This document shows, piece after piece, positions 8,187 through 15,966 of a stretch of DNA of 64,000 nucleotides. Numbering within the stretch: the first letter of the stretch is position 1; every line of letters starts with the position of its first letter. The notes beneath the pieces were generated by a model, which worked only from the letters and a program-made list of their open reading frames with translations, was not told where the DNA came from and made no database searches. Source of the DNA: an uncultured Ruegeria sp. Lineage in GTDB: Bacteria > Pseudomonadota > Alphaproteobacteria > Rhodobacterales > Rhodobacteraceae. The translations under genes and the position numbers were made by a program. The stretch lies in assembly GCF_947500045.1 (NCBI RefSeq), contig NZ_CANMQQ010000018.1:1-64000 (forward strand), read 5' to 3'.

Positions 8187-9293
8187 TCAGGCGACACGCA
8201 TCGGTGGGGTCTTTCTGGCGGTGGGTTGGTGACTTTCCGCCCACGCGGCGTCGTCTTGGCAATACGACGGGGACGAAAGCTGTACATAGTCTCGCTGCAT
8301 CTGGGCGCGATCAAGATCGAAGGGGTGCGTCGTGAGGATCTTTAGAAAGCTGCCGATCGCGCCAATGCTGCCTGGTAGGCTGCGCACCAAGTCCAGTTGA
8401 TCAGCGACCTTGCGCCGTACAATGCTTTCGAAGGCTTCAGGTTCATGCCCGCTGACTTGGAACACGTCTTCGGTTGGGGCGTTCACCGCGAAGGCGCCTC
8501 GCCGGTACTCTTCTGAATAGATTGCAAGCTGGGTGACTGCCGCTTCCGAATAGTTTGCTGGGCGCAGGGCTTTCAGCGCCTTGACCATCATACGCTCGGA
8601 AATGTCTGCGTAGCGAACACGCCGCCCCAGCGCACGGCCCATTGCTTCAGCGATCTCGTTGGGTGACAACAGCGTTGGGCCCGTGGGACGATATGTCTTG
8701 CCTGCATGGTGTGCCGGATCCGTCAAGGCACCGACAACTACGCGGGCAATGTCTTCGTTTGAGGGGGCGGCATTCTTCTTCACGTCGCCGTCGCCGAGCG
8801 GCATCGTGAACTGCCCAAGATGGGCCGCCATGCCCAGTACCATCAGGTAGTTTTCTGCAAACCATCCGACATTCACCGTGGTTACGGACATCTCGGGGCG
8901 CATGCCGATCAGGATGTCGCCCAGGTAAACTTCGCGCGTAAACAGTGATGGGTGATCTACGCTCGAAAGCCATTGGCTAAGTGTAACGACGTGTTCAACC
9001 TCTGCTTCGTAAGCCGCAGCGGTGAAGACCGCATTGAAGTGCAGCCCGTTGGGTGCTGTCGGAGCGCATTGATACGCCCGCTGCACGCCCTTCATGGCTT
9101 TGCGCATGTCGCTCAGCGAATACTGGTCACCCACGAATAGTTCAGCGCCAGCGCGCTCAAGCAGGTCAGAACGATGATCCCTCTGACGTACGAACGCACG
9201 GACAGGAAAAGTCTTGGCTCTGAGCTGAAGTGCAACTTGCGATCCGGTCTTACCGCTTGCGCTTGTGACTAGGATCTTGGGGTTGGCAGGCAC
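8187..9293 (-). CDS. NmrA-like NAD(P)-binding protein
   Basis: A 368-aa atypical short-chain dehydrogenase of the NmrA/HSCARG group. The N-terminal dinucleotide site reads ILVTSASGKTGSQVALQL, where GKTGSQ replaces the usual GxTGxxG. It also has an AFVRQRDHR segment and a long C-terminal substrate lobe. Such proteins act as redox sensors or as reductases/isomerases of quinone-like substrates. The start is GTG at 9293, backed by AAAGGAG just upstream. That ribosome site overlaps the first TetR operator copy, so repressor binding would cover the translation start region. It heads an operon with carbonic anhydrase and a membrane protein. Confidence 0.88.
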   Translation of the reverse strand: MPANPKILVTSASGKTGSQVALQLRAKTFPVRAFVRQRDHRSDLLERAGAELFVGDQYSLSDMRKAMKGVQRAYQCAPTAPNGLHFNAVFTAAAYEAEVEHVVTLSQWLSSVDHPSLFTREVYLGDILIGMRPEMSVTTVNVGWFAENYLMVLGMAAHLGQFTMPLGDGDVKKNAAPSNEDIARVVVGALTDPAHHAGKTYRPTGPTLLSPNEIAEAMGRALGRRVRYADISERMMVKALKALRPANYSEAAVTQLAIYSEEYRRGAFAVNAPTEDVFQVSGHEPEAFESIVRRKVADQLDLVRSLPGSIGAIGSFLKILTTHPFDLDRAQMQRDYVQLSSPSYCQDDAAWAESHQPTARKTPPMRVA

Positions 9294-9304
9294 GAGTACG
9301 CTCC

Positions 9305-9350
9305 TTTAGATGATACTTGCAATCTATAATTTAGATGATACATGTAATCT
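9305..9350. promoter_or_regulatory. Tandem TetR operator, two 21-bp copies
   Basis: Two copies of a 21-bp element, 9305-9325 and 9330-9350, agree at 19 of 21 positions. Each starts TTTAGATGATAC and ends AATCT, with an imperfect inner dyad (AGAT...ATCT). They fill the gap between the divergent NmrA-like and TetR genes. The 25-bp pitch is about two and a half helical turns. The TetR protein at 9381 is the obvious candidate to bind. Confidence 0.75.
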
Positions 9351-9380
9351 TAAATGTCAACCCCGTCTGGGAGCGCGAAA

Positions 9381-9968
9381 ATGCCGAGGATGTCGGAAGC
9401 GGAAAAACAGCGCAGTCACAACAGGATACTGGATGCTGCAGCGCAGTTGTTCCGCGAACGCGGGGTCGAAGCGACTAGCGTCGCTGACGTCATGAAGGCA
9501 GCCGGAATGACACATGGCGGTTTCTACCGGCACTTCGAGTCGAAAGAGGATTTGATCGCGGCATCCTTCCGGCACGCGGTCGACGATGTGGTTTCCGACA
9601 TGGAGCGCGAAGAAACCAGCGAAGGGCGAAAGAAGGAGCGCCAAGACTACATAGCCAAGTATCTTTCCCAAGCTCATGTTCAAGACAGTCGGAACGGATG
9701 CCCGTTGGCGGCGATGGGAACAGAGCTTGCCCGCACAACGGGCGCGCCCCATCAAGTGGGCGCACAGGCGTTAGATCGCATGGCGGCCCTTTTGCGGGAC
9801 ACGTCGGAAACCGGTTCGGGTCGGGGCTTAGCTACAATGGCGCTCTTGATGGGCACGATTACCCTGGCTCGTCTGACGGAATCCGAAGAAGAGGCAGACC
9901 GAGCATTGGAAGCAGGACGAACGGCGATAGAATTGCTGCAGGATCATTGGCCGAAAGACAGGTCTTAA
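9381..9968 (+). CDS. TetR/AcrR-family transcriptional regulator
   Basis: A regulator of 195 aa from this start. The N-terminal helix-turn-helix reads ILDAAAQLFRERGVEATSV, then DVMKAAGMTHGGFYRHFESKEDL. The C-terminal ligand domain has the CPLAAMGTELAR segment common in alphaproteobacterial repressors of reductase operons. I chose the ATG at 9381 because GGGAG lies about 8 bases upstream. The frame stays open to an ATG at 9354, but that one has an operator rather than a ribosome site before it. It is divergent from the NmrA/carbonic anhydrase operon and shares the tandem operator with it. Confidence 0.9.
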   Translation: MPRMSEAEKQRSHNRILDAAAQLFRERGVEATSVADVMKAAGMTHGGFYRHFESKEDLIAASFRHAVDDVVSDMEREETSEGRKKERQDYIAKYLSQAHVQDSRNGCPLAAMGTELARTTGAPHQVGAQALDRMAALLRDTSETGSGRGLATMALLMGTITLARLTESEEEADRALEAGRTAIELLQDHWPKDRS

Positions 9969-10127
9969 ACTGCGGCGGAGTATTCCGCGAGATTGGCGGC
10001 TATGTTGCGCTTTGCTGCCATCCGCTAATCGACAATGTTGCAAGGTGCACAAACGGCAGCAATGCGAAGGCTGCGCTGCAGCGTCGAGTGGTGATGCCAA
10101 CGGCTGGTTTGGGCCGAGAGTGCTGCG

Positions 10128-10829
10128 TCAGAGTGCACCGCCTGCTTGCAATCGCGCTACTACGCGACAGGTCATGTTGGCGCATCGTTTGCCGCCAAAT
10201 GGGAAGATAGCATCGAAACCTCCTTGGACCCGGTGTTCGATTGCGGTTCGCAAACGGCGGCGGGCGCGAAACAGGCGTGTTTTTACGGTTATCGGGTTGA
10301 TCTGTAACTCGCTTGCGATGGTAAGAATACTCATGCCCTCTGTCTCGCGCAGCAGGAACGGCAGTCGCAGATTGGGCGGCAGATCGGACACGGCCGTTTC
10401 AAGAAAGCCTCTCAATTGCGCGCGTCCTAGCGTTGCGTCGGGGAGTTCAGAGTTTTGTCTCGGGAAAGCAATCACCTTAGGTGTGCTGGTTTCAGCTACG
10501 GTGTCGTATTCTTCGGCAAAACGCGTTCGCCTGCGCTGCAAATGCGACGTGTTGATCACGATCCGGGTGATCCAGGTAGAAAAGCTCGCATGCTCACGAA
10601 ACCCCTCCAGTTTGCTGAACGCAGAGAGATAAGCCTCTTGCAGCGCTTCTTCTGCCTCGGTCTCGCTGTCGAGGATACCTCGGGCGACGCGAAACAAGCG
10701 GGGGTTCAGGCGACGGATAAGCTCCCGGACTGCGAGTTCGCTTCCTTCACGCACGGCTCTTACTAGCTCAGCTTCCGACTTGGCCGCATCGGCGGATGCT
10801 TGTTGCCCGAGGCTTGTTTGGACCTTCAT
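10128..10829 (-). CDS. ECF RNA polymerase sigma factor
   Basis: A 233-aa sigma-70-like factor with region 2 (EEALQEAYLSAFSKLEGFREHASFSTWITRI) and region 4 (LPPNLRLPFLLRETEGMSILTIASEL..TVKTRLFRARRRL). There is no region 3, as expected for ECF factors. After region 4 a short tail carries FPFGGKRCANMTCRVVARL, a signature seen in one ECF group. It overlaps the cupredoxin gene by 4 nt (ATGA). No anti-sigma gene is adjacent, so control must come from elsewhere or from the tail. It probably transcribes its own operon from the promoter near 11.84 kb. Confidence 0.9.
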   Translation of the reverse strand: MKVQTSLGQQASADAAKSEAELVRAVREGSELAVRELIRRLNPRLFRVARGILDSETEAEEALQEAYLSAFSKLEGFREHASFSTWITRIVINTSHLQRRRTRFAEEYDTVAETSTPKVIAFPRQNSELPDATLGRAQLRGFLETAVSDLPPNLRLPFLLRETEGMSILTIASELQINPITVKTRLFRARRRLRTAIEHRVQGGFDAIFPFGGKRCANMTCRVVARLQAGGAL

Positions 10830-11356
10830 GATCCGTCCTCCCTGCTCACGGTGCCTTCCGAAAGGATCCTCTGTACCAAAGGCAAAGCTGCCAGGACCTC
10901 TTCCGACACATCACTCTTGTCGTTTGAACTTCCCTCCCATCCGGCGTCGCCAGGGGTTCCAACCACTATACGACCGACCATCGCCGACATTTCGTGCGGT
11001 AGGCAATAGTAGTCATATACTCCTGGTGCAGTCAGAGTGACTTCAAAATGCTCATCCGGAAGCAAAAAGTCGCTGTCCCATGGGTCGGCGTCAGTGGGAA
11101 TGCGCTGCCTTCGATCATAGTTAGCCGGATGATAGGCGGTTGCCGTATGGCTGTTGCCGGGATCGCGATTGATGAACCGGACGGTGGTGCCCGGAGACAC
11201 GGCAAGACCAACAGGATCATACCAGATGCGCACGCCACGGGGACTTCCGCGCATCTCAACTGTGGCGGTCGGCTGCGCAAGCACGCTCCGCGAACCAGCG
11301 ACGAAGGCGACTGCACACACCCCAAGCCATACAGCATGACGTCGCGTACAGATCAT
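10826..11356 (-). CDS. Secreted cupredoxin (plastocyanin-like blue copper protein)
   Basis: A 176-aa precursor with an N-terminal signal sequence ending near SVLA at 24-27. The type-1 copper ligands are visible: H70 in NSHTATAYH, then C118-x2-H121-x4-M126 in the CLPHEMSAM segment, the same spacing as pseudoazurin. A hydrophilic tail of about 45 residues follows the cupredoxin fold. It should act as a periplasmic electron carrier or copper protein. It is coupled by 4-nt overlaps to both the TTHB210-like gene upstream and the ECF sigma gene downstream. Confidence 0.88.
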   Translation of the reverse strand: MICTRRHAVWLGVCAVAFVAGSRSVLAQPTATVEMRGSPRGVRIWYDPVGLAVSPGTTVRFINRDPGNSHTATAYHPANYDRRQRIPTDADPWDSDFLLPDEHFEVTLTAPGVYDYYCLPHEMSAMVGRIVVGTPGDAGWEGSSNDKSDVSEEVLAALPLVQRILSEGTVSREDGS

Positions 11357-11772
11357 TCGGCCAGACGATCTTTTGCATTTTCATCGTGAAACAGAACGAC
11401 ATGCACATGCGGTTTATCCACGCCGGGGTGCCCAGCATTGTAATAAATATCTGTCGAACTGACTGTATGTGATCCGATATTCAGTCCATCGAATGACGTA
11501 CCGTTTTGCAGATCGTCGAATGGGGTCATGTAGATCGTAGCTGACAGACGCCCGTCCCGATCATAAGCGAGAAACGGACCGGCGGGCAGTGTGGCCGGGT
11601 CAACGAAGAGTGTTCCCAGACCTGGGATGAACTCAGGCAGGGGGAGAACATCGCTCACCTTTACATAAGGATCACCGGCGGGGGCATTCGCGAGAGCCTG
11701 TTCATCGTGGGCTTTGGCCGCTGGTGCGGCAGTGACGATAAATCCAAAAGCAAATACGGTGCTTCTAAGCAT
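11353..11772 (-). CDS. Secreted TTHB210-like (DUF5602-type) protein
   Basis: A 139-aa precursor with a signal peptide cleaved near AAKA (about residue 21). The mature part contains FIPGLGTLFVDPATLPAGPFLAYDRDG and a later HPGVDKPHVHVVLFH segment. These match what I remember of the TTHB210 family, which in Thermus thermophilus is controlled by an extracytoplasmic sigma/anti-sigma pair. The His-rich end could bind metal. It is the first gene of a three-gene coupled operon, with GGAAAGGA before the ATG. Its biochemical role is unknown. Confidence 0.75.
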   Translation of the reverse strand: MLRSTVFAFGFIVTAAPAAKAHDEQALANAPAGDPYVKVSDVLPLPEFIPGLGTLFVDPATLPAGPFLAYDRDGRLSATIYMTPFDDLQNGTSFDGLNIGSHTVSSTDIYYNAGHPGVDKPHVHVVLFHDENAKDRLAE

Positions 11773-11827
11773 GGTTGGGTCCTTTCCAAGGTTTTCATCA
11801 GTTGCGCATTCGTGCGCTCATGGTTCA

Positions 11828-11855
11828 TTGGATGCAGGAAAGGCGGAAAGGTTCC
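11828..11855 (-). promoter_or_regulatory. Probable ECF-type promoter of the TTHB210-like/cupredoxin/sigma operon
   Basis: On the minus strand GGAACC (11850-11855) is followed, 14 nt later, by GCATCCAA (11828-11835), about 55 bases before the first start codon at 11772. GGAAC-type -35 elements are characteristic of ECF sigma factors, and the operon ends with an ECF gene, so autoregulation is likely. The -10 assignment is from general pattern only. Confidence 0.5.
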
Positions 11856-11930
11856 CGAAATTCTACGAATTCGCTCAAAACAGGTGGTGAATGCATTGAA
11901 GAGCAGCTTTGTCAGCGATGTATGAAATCA

Positions 11931-12025
11931 ACTAATTCCAGATTTAGCGCTCGCAGCGAATGTCTCCTTCGACGGGCCGCACTGCGGCATCACCACAGGG
12001 TGGTCAACGTCCGGAATGGGCCGCG
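11931..12025. repeat. Degenerate dispersed repeat, family 2 copy
   Basis: This stretch aligns with 23691-23790: both begin AATTCCAGATTT, continue GCGCTCGC-GCGAA, then a GGGCCGC block and end with a GGGCCGC box. Identity is roughly three quarters. It occupies the gap between the TTHB210-like operon promoter and the acetyltransferase gene. No coding function is apparent. Confidence 0.6.
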
Positions 12026-12073
12026 AGCGCCTGTTACCTATGCCAGCCAAGTTTGACTGCGGCTGCATTTGTC

Positions 12074-12601
12074 TCAAATATCTTTGGCGAAATAGTGCAG
12101 ATGTGGGCGTAACGAGGGTTGATCCTTGTACGTTGTCGTTTCTATCGGACCGTCCAACTCTACAAATCCTAGCTTGGGATACAAGTTTCTCATTTCTATA
12201 TTGGGTGTGAGCGTGTCCGCAATCAGCCTTTTGAGACCCATATTGCGCGCAGCATTCTCACGCGCCTCAATCAATGCACGGCCAGTGCCCGTTCCTCTGG
12301 CTTGTTCGGTAACAAAAACTCTTTTGAGCTCGCCGGTATCTGGCCCGAGACACTTCATCATTCCGCAGCCGACAATCTCACCGGCTTCAGACCGTGCAAC
12401 AACCAGACATCCCTTCGGAGGCAGATAGTCATCCGAGTTTTCCCAGAATTCAGCGAGCGCACTTTGGGGTGCCGCAGGATCAATATCGAAGCCTATGGCC
12501 CGCATCCTTTGGACGATGAGTTCATAATACTGCGATAGGATCTTATTGAGCTCGCCCTTAGCTGGCAGCTCCTCACAGGTCTCAATTCTTACATCTTGCA
12601 T
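12074..12601 (-). CDS. GNAT-family N-acetyltransferase
   Basis: A 175-aa acetyltransferase. The acetyl-CoA binding loop reads VFVTEQARGTGTGRALIEAREN (R/Q-x-x-G-x-G/A pattern), preceded by the beta-strand GCGMMKCL and followed by the NIEMRNLYPKLGFVELD motif typical of the C-terminal half. Acceptor specificity cannot be read. It stands alone on the minus strand between two noncoding stretches. Confidence 0.88.
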   Translation of the reverse strand: MQDVRIETCEELPAKGELNKILSQYYELIVQRMRAIGFDIDPAAPQSALAEFWENSDDYLPPKGCLVVARSEAGEIVGCGMMKCLGPDTGELKRVFVTEQARGTGTGRALIEARENAARNMGLKRLIADTLTPNIEMRNLYPKLGFVELDGPIETTTYKDQPSLRPHLHYFAKDI

Positions 12602-13000
12602 GGGTCATCCACCTGTCCCGAAAGAACTCAATGCAAATAGGATAGGCCGGAAAAGCGGCGACGTCATCTTCGTCCGCAGTGCGGCTTTCTTTCCAGATCA
12701 GTTTCTGCATTCGGTAGCCGATGTCCGCTTCGGGGAAGCTGCATCGCGGCGTCCAGCGGGTCGGCCGATGTCTCCTACGGGCCGTCCTTACGTCAGTTTT
12801 TTGCGGGGCAGGGGGCTTTGCTGCAACGGCACCGAGGTCAGCATCGAGCCCATCCCGTGAATTGGATTTTCTTGCTGCGTGCGTACACAGCACGGATTTA
12901 TCTGCACATGCGCAAGTTCTGGCGTAGCAGCGTGGCGGGAAAACCGGCCATTCGTTTATCGCGCAGCAATTTTGGAGAGGTGAAATTACAGGTCGCGGAG
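12602..13000. other. Noncoding gap with degenerate repeat-like sequence
   Basis: No frame here has protein character. The part 12715-12785 contains a GATGTCCGCTTCGGGGAAGCTGC stretch resembling repeat family 3 (20881-20928, 22646-22745) and a GGGCCG box. I see no hairpin with a T-tract and no clear promoter. Confidence 0.4.
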
Positions 13001-13215
13001 ATTGTGTTGAAAAACTCGATAACCTGACAGCTGCATTTTTCCGCCAGAATCTGTTGTGCCGGAAAAATTGAAACCCAGTGCCTGGTAGGGCTGCTGAGAG
13101 CTCCGGACATCGCCAACGCGGGTCTTAGGCCGACCCCCTCGACAATTTCCGGAAAAGCCATCTACGGGCAAGTTTTTCACCCTTCTTCACGATAATCGGG
13201 GTTTTTCAACACAAT
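13001..13215. mobile_element. MITE-like element or relic of an insertion sequence
   Basis: The ends are inverted copies: ATTGTGTTGAAAAACT at 13001-13016 and its complement at 13200-13215, matching at 15 of 16 positions. The 215-bp interior has no transposase frame, but it contains another inverted repeat (ATTTTTCCG at 13035-13043 with its complement at 13060-13068). GTGTTGAAAAA is a common terminal sequence of insertion sequences in this bacterial group. It is probably an internally deleted, non-autonomous copy. No target duplication was verified. Confidence 0.5.
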
Positions 13216-13354
13216 CAGCCCAATGTTCTTGACGCTGCGACTTACGCCAATATCCGACGGCTTAGGGAAACGGCGCTGACGCGTGTTGCGGAGAATGTCA
13301 GTGGCGAGCCCTTTTTACCGAATGCTGCACCAGGTAATCGCTGACTAGGCCAGA

Positions 13355-14080
13355 TTAGTTTGCCGATGGAAGAGTTGCAGGCACAGTTGCCATGGTAACC
13401 TCCACCGCTTCTGGCCAGCCGAAATCCGTTGTCCCATCCGGCAATCCCAGAATGCGGTCGAGTGTGAGAAACTGCATGTCGATTGCCGCCTGCAACTTCT
13501 CCGCGGCATGATCGGCTGTGTCAGATCCCCGTGCCTCAATCGCGCGCAACAGCGCGAGATCAATAAAGGTGCTTAGGAACAAAATGAGTTCTGCGGCAGT
13601 ATCAACATCTGCGACAGTAAATATGCCCTCATCACAGCCTTTCTGAATGATCCCGGTCAGGACGGGCGTAGCACCGGTTCTGACCCTGCGCTTGAACTGT
13701 TCAAGCAGAACCATGTTTTTGTCCTGATTCATGACCCGGAAAAATTCAACCTGACCAGGGTAGTCATGTTCACGTAAGTAGTTGGCTCGCAGGTGGATAA
13801 AGCTGTGCAACAGGTCGAGCGCAGAGGAGGTCTCATCAGAGGCAACAACAGCCATCTGCGAAAATACACCCTCTGCCATTCCGTCCAATACGCCAAACAA
13901 CAACTCGTCTTTAGATTTGAAGTGATGATAAAACCCGCCCTTTGAGACGCTTGCCATATCAAGCACATCTTGTATGGTCGTATCCTCGAAGCCTTTGGAA
14001 AAGAACAACATCTGCGCGCACCCCAGCAGCTGAGCACGCCGTTCTTCGGGCGGCATGTTCTTTCGCTTCGTAGATTTCAT
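13355..14080 (-). CDS. TetR-family transcriptional regulator
   Basis: A 241-aa regulator with an N-terminal helix-turn-helix (LLGCAQMLFFSKGFEDTTIQDVLDMASVSKGGFYHHFKSKDEL). The C-terminal domain is long for the family, with an added 30-residue tail rich in Pro and Val. The frame is open far upstream, but the ATG at 14080 has GAGGAAAG at the right distance and the operator dyad sits just before it, so this start is chosen. The dyad at 14096-14137 indicates autoregulation and possibly control of the divergent lipoprotein gene. Confidence 0.88.
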   Translation of the reverse strand: MKSTKRKNMPPEERRAQLLGCAQMLFFSKGFEDTTIQDVLDMASVSKGGFYHHFKSKDELLFGVLDGMAEGVFSQMAVVASDETSSALDLLHSFIHLRANYLREHDYPGQVEFFRVMNQDKNMVLLEQFKRRVRTGATPVLTGIIQKGCDEGIFTVADVDTAAELILFLSTFIDLALLRAIEARGSDTADHAAEKLQAAIDMQFLTLDRILGLPDGTTDFGWPEAVEVTMATVPATLPSAN

Positions 14081-14095
14081 ACACTTTCCTCTTGC

Positions 14096-14137
14096 AAACC
14101 GACCGGCGGTCTGCAAATACAGACCCGTGGTCGGTTT
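14096..14137. promoter_or_regulatory. TetR operator: 18-bp arms in an inverted repeat
   Basis: The arm AAACCGACCGGCGGTCTG (14096-14113) recurs inverted at 14120-14137 with 16 of 18 matches, separated by 6 bases. Each arm contains an ACCGACCG/CGGTCGGT-type half-palindrome typical of TetR-family sites. It lies 16 bp upstream of the TetR start. The remainder of the gap, 14138-14507, holds no further site I can support. Confidence 0.75.
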
Positions 14138-14507
14138 GTACCCCGACTCACCTGGCAGAGCAATGTAATTCACCTGCCAACCCGAATTTAACGATGCGTT
14201 TACGTAGCCAAACTCCGCAAGCGGTAGTGCTTTGCGGACCCGGTTGAGTTGCGCGCACGATGCAGGATCGAATGTCATGAATGCTCTTGTCTGTGGAATT
14301 ACTTCGCCATCCGAGTTGCGTCGAATGTCTCGCTTGGCGGGTATTCGCGAACTGCTCGGGATTCTGATCACAAACTGCTTGAAGCAGAAGCCCCCAATGC
14401 AACGCACAATTCAATCAGGATATGGAAAGGCCATGAAAAAACCCCATAAATCAATAGGGCCGAAGAACCCAGTCTCTTTTGAAGCAGGTCGAGTTCGATG
14501 GTTAGCA

Positions 14508-14930
14508 ATGCAACGCATTGCGACCTCCAGTCAGTTTGTGCGTTCAGTGTTCGCCGCGCTCATCTTTGGTGTCGCTCTGAGCGGATGTGCCGCCAACATG
14601 GCGGCGACAGGCAGAGATGGCCCTGATCTGAGCGTCGTTAGCCAGGAGGCCACCCGGTTCAATGTAGAACGCCAGTTGGGCTCACCCGATGAATTGCAGC
14701 AACAAGCCAATGGAGACTGGGTGGCCGTCTATGATGTTGAGCCCAGGACAAAACCGAACCTGGCGCGAGCAGCAGGTCATGGAACACTGGATCTTTTTAC
14801 CTTCGGGCTTTGGGAAGTTGTTGGTGGCCCGCTAGAGGTGGCACATGCGCGCCGGGTGCTGGTCACTGCCCGATATGACCAATCAGGGAAACTGCTTCAA
14901 ATGACCAGCAAACCCAAACCCATCCTCTAA
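14508..14930 (+). CDS. Outer-membrane or periplasmic lipoprotein, unknown function
   Basis: A 140-aa precursor with a lipoprotein signal (MQRIATSSQFVRS, then a hydrophobic run ending LSGCA), so Cys at about 23 is the lipidated residue. The mature part (QLGSPDELQQQANGDWVAVYDVE, GTLDLFTFGLWEVVGGPLE) resembles small SmpA-fold lipoproteins, but I cannot name the family. An in-frame ATG at 14433 has a better ribosome site (GGAAAGG) but would give an unusually long signal region. It is divergent from the TetR gene, whose operator lies between them. Confidence 0.75.
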   Translation: MQRIATSSQFVRSVFAALIFGVALSGCAANMAATGRDGPDLSVVSQEATRFNVERQLGSPDELQQQANGDWVAVYDVEPRTKPNLARAAGHGTLDLFTFGLWEVVGGPLEVAHARRVLVTARYDQSGKLLQMTSKPKPIL

Positions 14931-15075
14931 TCCAAGTTTTGGATCACCGCTGGACGTAAAACGGAAAGCGGGAATTCCAACACCCCCACTAACGGGAAAT
15001 CACTCCCGCTGGCGCATCACGCATGCCCAGCGTCCAGATGGTCTTTCGGTACAATCAAGAGAACGGACCTTTTAA

Positions 15076-15579
15076 ATGAGAACTATCACGATGATCACAC
15101 TGGCAGCCATGATGCCGACTTTGTCCTTGGCAAATGAAAGCTGGACCGGTTTCAATGCGGGCTTGCAGTTATCCACAATCGATGTCTCGGAAGGCAACAA
15201 CAACAACGGAAATGCAGCTCTGGGTTTCCATGCCGGTTACCTTCACGATTTTGACGGCTACGTAATCGGCGGTGAACTTACTTATGACGCGGGCGCTGAG
15301 GTCGAGTCCGGAGGGAAAGCCGAGAAAGTCGATACTGTACGCCTGAAGTTCAAAGGTGGGCATGTAATTGGCCGGACATACCTTTATGGCGTGATTGGTT
15401 ACGCAAACATTGATGGCGGATCCAAGAGCGAAGACGGCTATTCCGCTGGTGTTGGCGTGACTTATCGCGCGACGGACAGGGTTCTGGTTGGTCTTGAATA
15501 CATACGAGACACATATGACACGTCGGGTGATGATATCACGGCTGATTCTGTTGCGCTTCGAGTGTCCTACAAGTTCTAG
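15076..15579 (+). CDS. Small outer-membrane beta-barrel protein
   Basis: A 167-aa precursor with a signal peptide cleaved near SLA (about 19). Alternating hydrophobic strands are separated by Gly/Asp-rich turns (GFNAGLQL, GFHAGYL, YGVIGYANI, YSAGVGVTYR, VLVGLEYIRD), and the protein ends in VALRVSYKF with the terminal Phe required for barrel assembly. It fits the eight-stranded OmpA-like/opacity-type porin superfamily. It stands alone downstream of the lipoprotein gene. Confidence 0.85.
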   Translation: MRTITMITLAAMMPTLSLANESWTGFNAGLQLSTIDVSEGNNNNGNAALGFHAGYLHDFDGYVIGGELTYDAGAEVESGGKAEKVDTVRLKFKGGHVIGRTYLYGVIGYANIDGGSKSEDGYSAGVGVTYRATDRVLVGLEYIRDTYDTSGDDITADSVALRVSYKF

Positions 15580-15667
15580 CTGTAGCCATTCGAGATTTCG
15601 AAAATGGCGGGGGACTTCAAACGGTTCCCCATTTTTCTACCACCTTCAAATTCCGGAGAGGCGCCAG

Positions 15668-15904
15668 GTGACTAACGTGCCAACTCTAAAGACCGAACGG
15701 CTAAACTTAACACCACTTAAAGTAAAAGCTTGGCTCGGTTATCTTACTCTTATGGCCTCGAAACGCCCAGCGTTTATGGGCGGTCCTGTTTTCCCGCGTT
15801 TACCCAAACATGGCGAGCTGGCCTTCCTATCTAATCACATGCGTCGCGATATTGGTCTCCCAGAATATGGCAAGCGCGAGCCCAATCTCTATCTGAGATA
15901 TTGA
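15668..15904 (+). CDS. Small DUF1127-like protein
   Basis: A 78-aa protein ending with the segment FLSNHMRRDIGLPEYGKRE, the hallmark of DUF1127 (YjiS-like) proteins. In alphaproteobacteria this domain is linked to RNA turnover and phosphate or stress responses. The GTG at 15668 is preferred because GGAGAGG lies about 7 bases upstream; the frame is open further upstream but overlaps the barrel-protein gene. A second GTG at 15677 is possible. Confidence 0.65.
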   Translation: MTNVPTLKTERLNLTPLKVKAWLGYLTLMASKRPAFMGGPVFPRLPKHGELAFLSNHMRRDIGLPEYGKREPNLYLRY

Positions 15905-15966
15905 GTTCAGGTCGCAACCGAATTCGAGACGCCACCACAATGCATTAATCCAATGGACAGCGAACA

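Noticed and set aside
10012..10632. A 206-codon plus-strand frame opposite the ECF sigma gene
   Set aside because: The ECF protein on the minus strand has complete region 2 and region 4, so the plus frame is a shadow rich in Arg and Ser.
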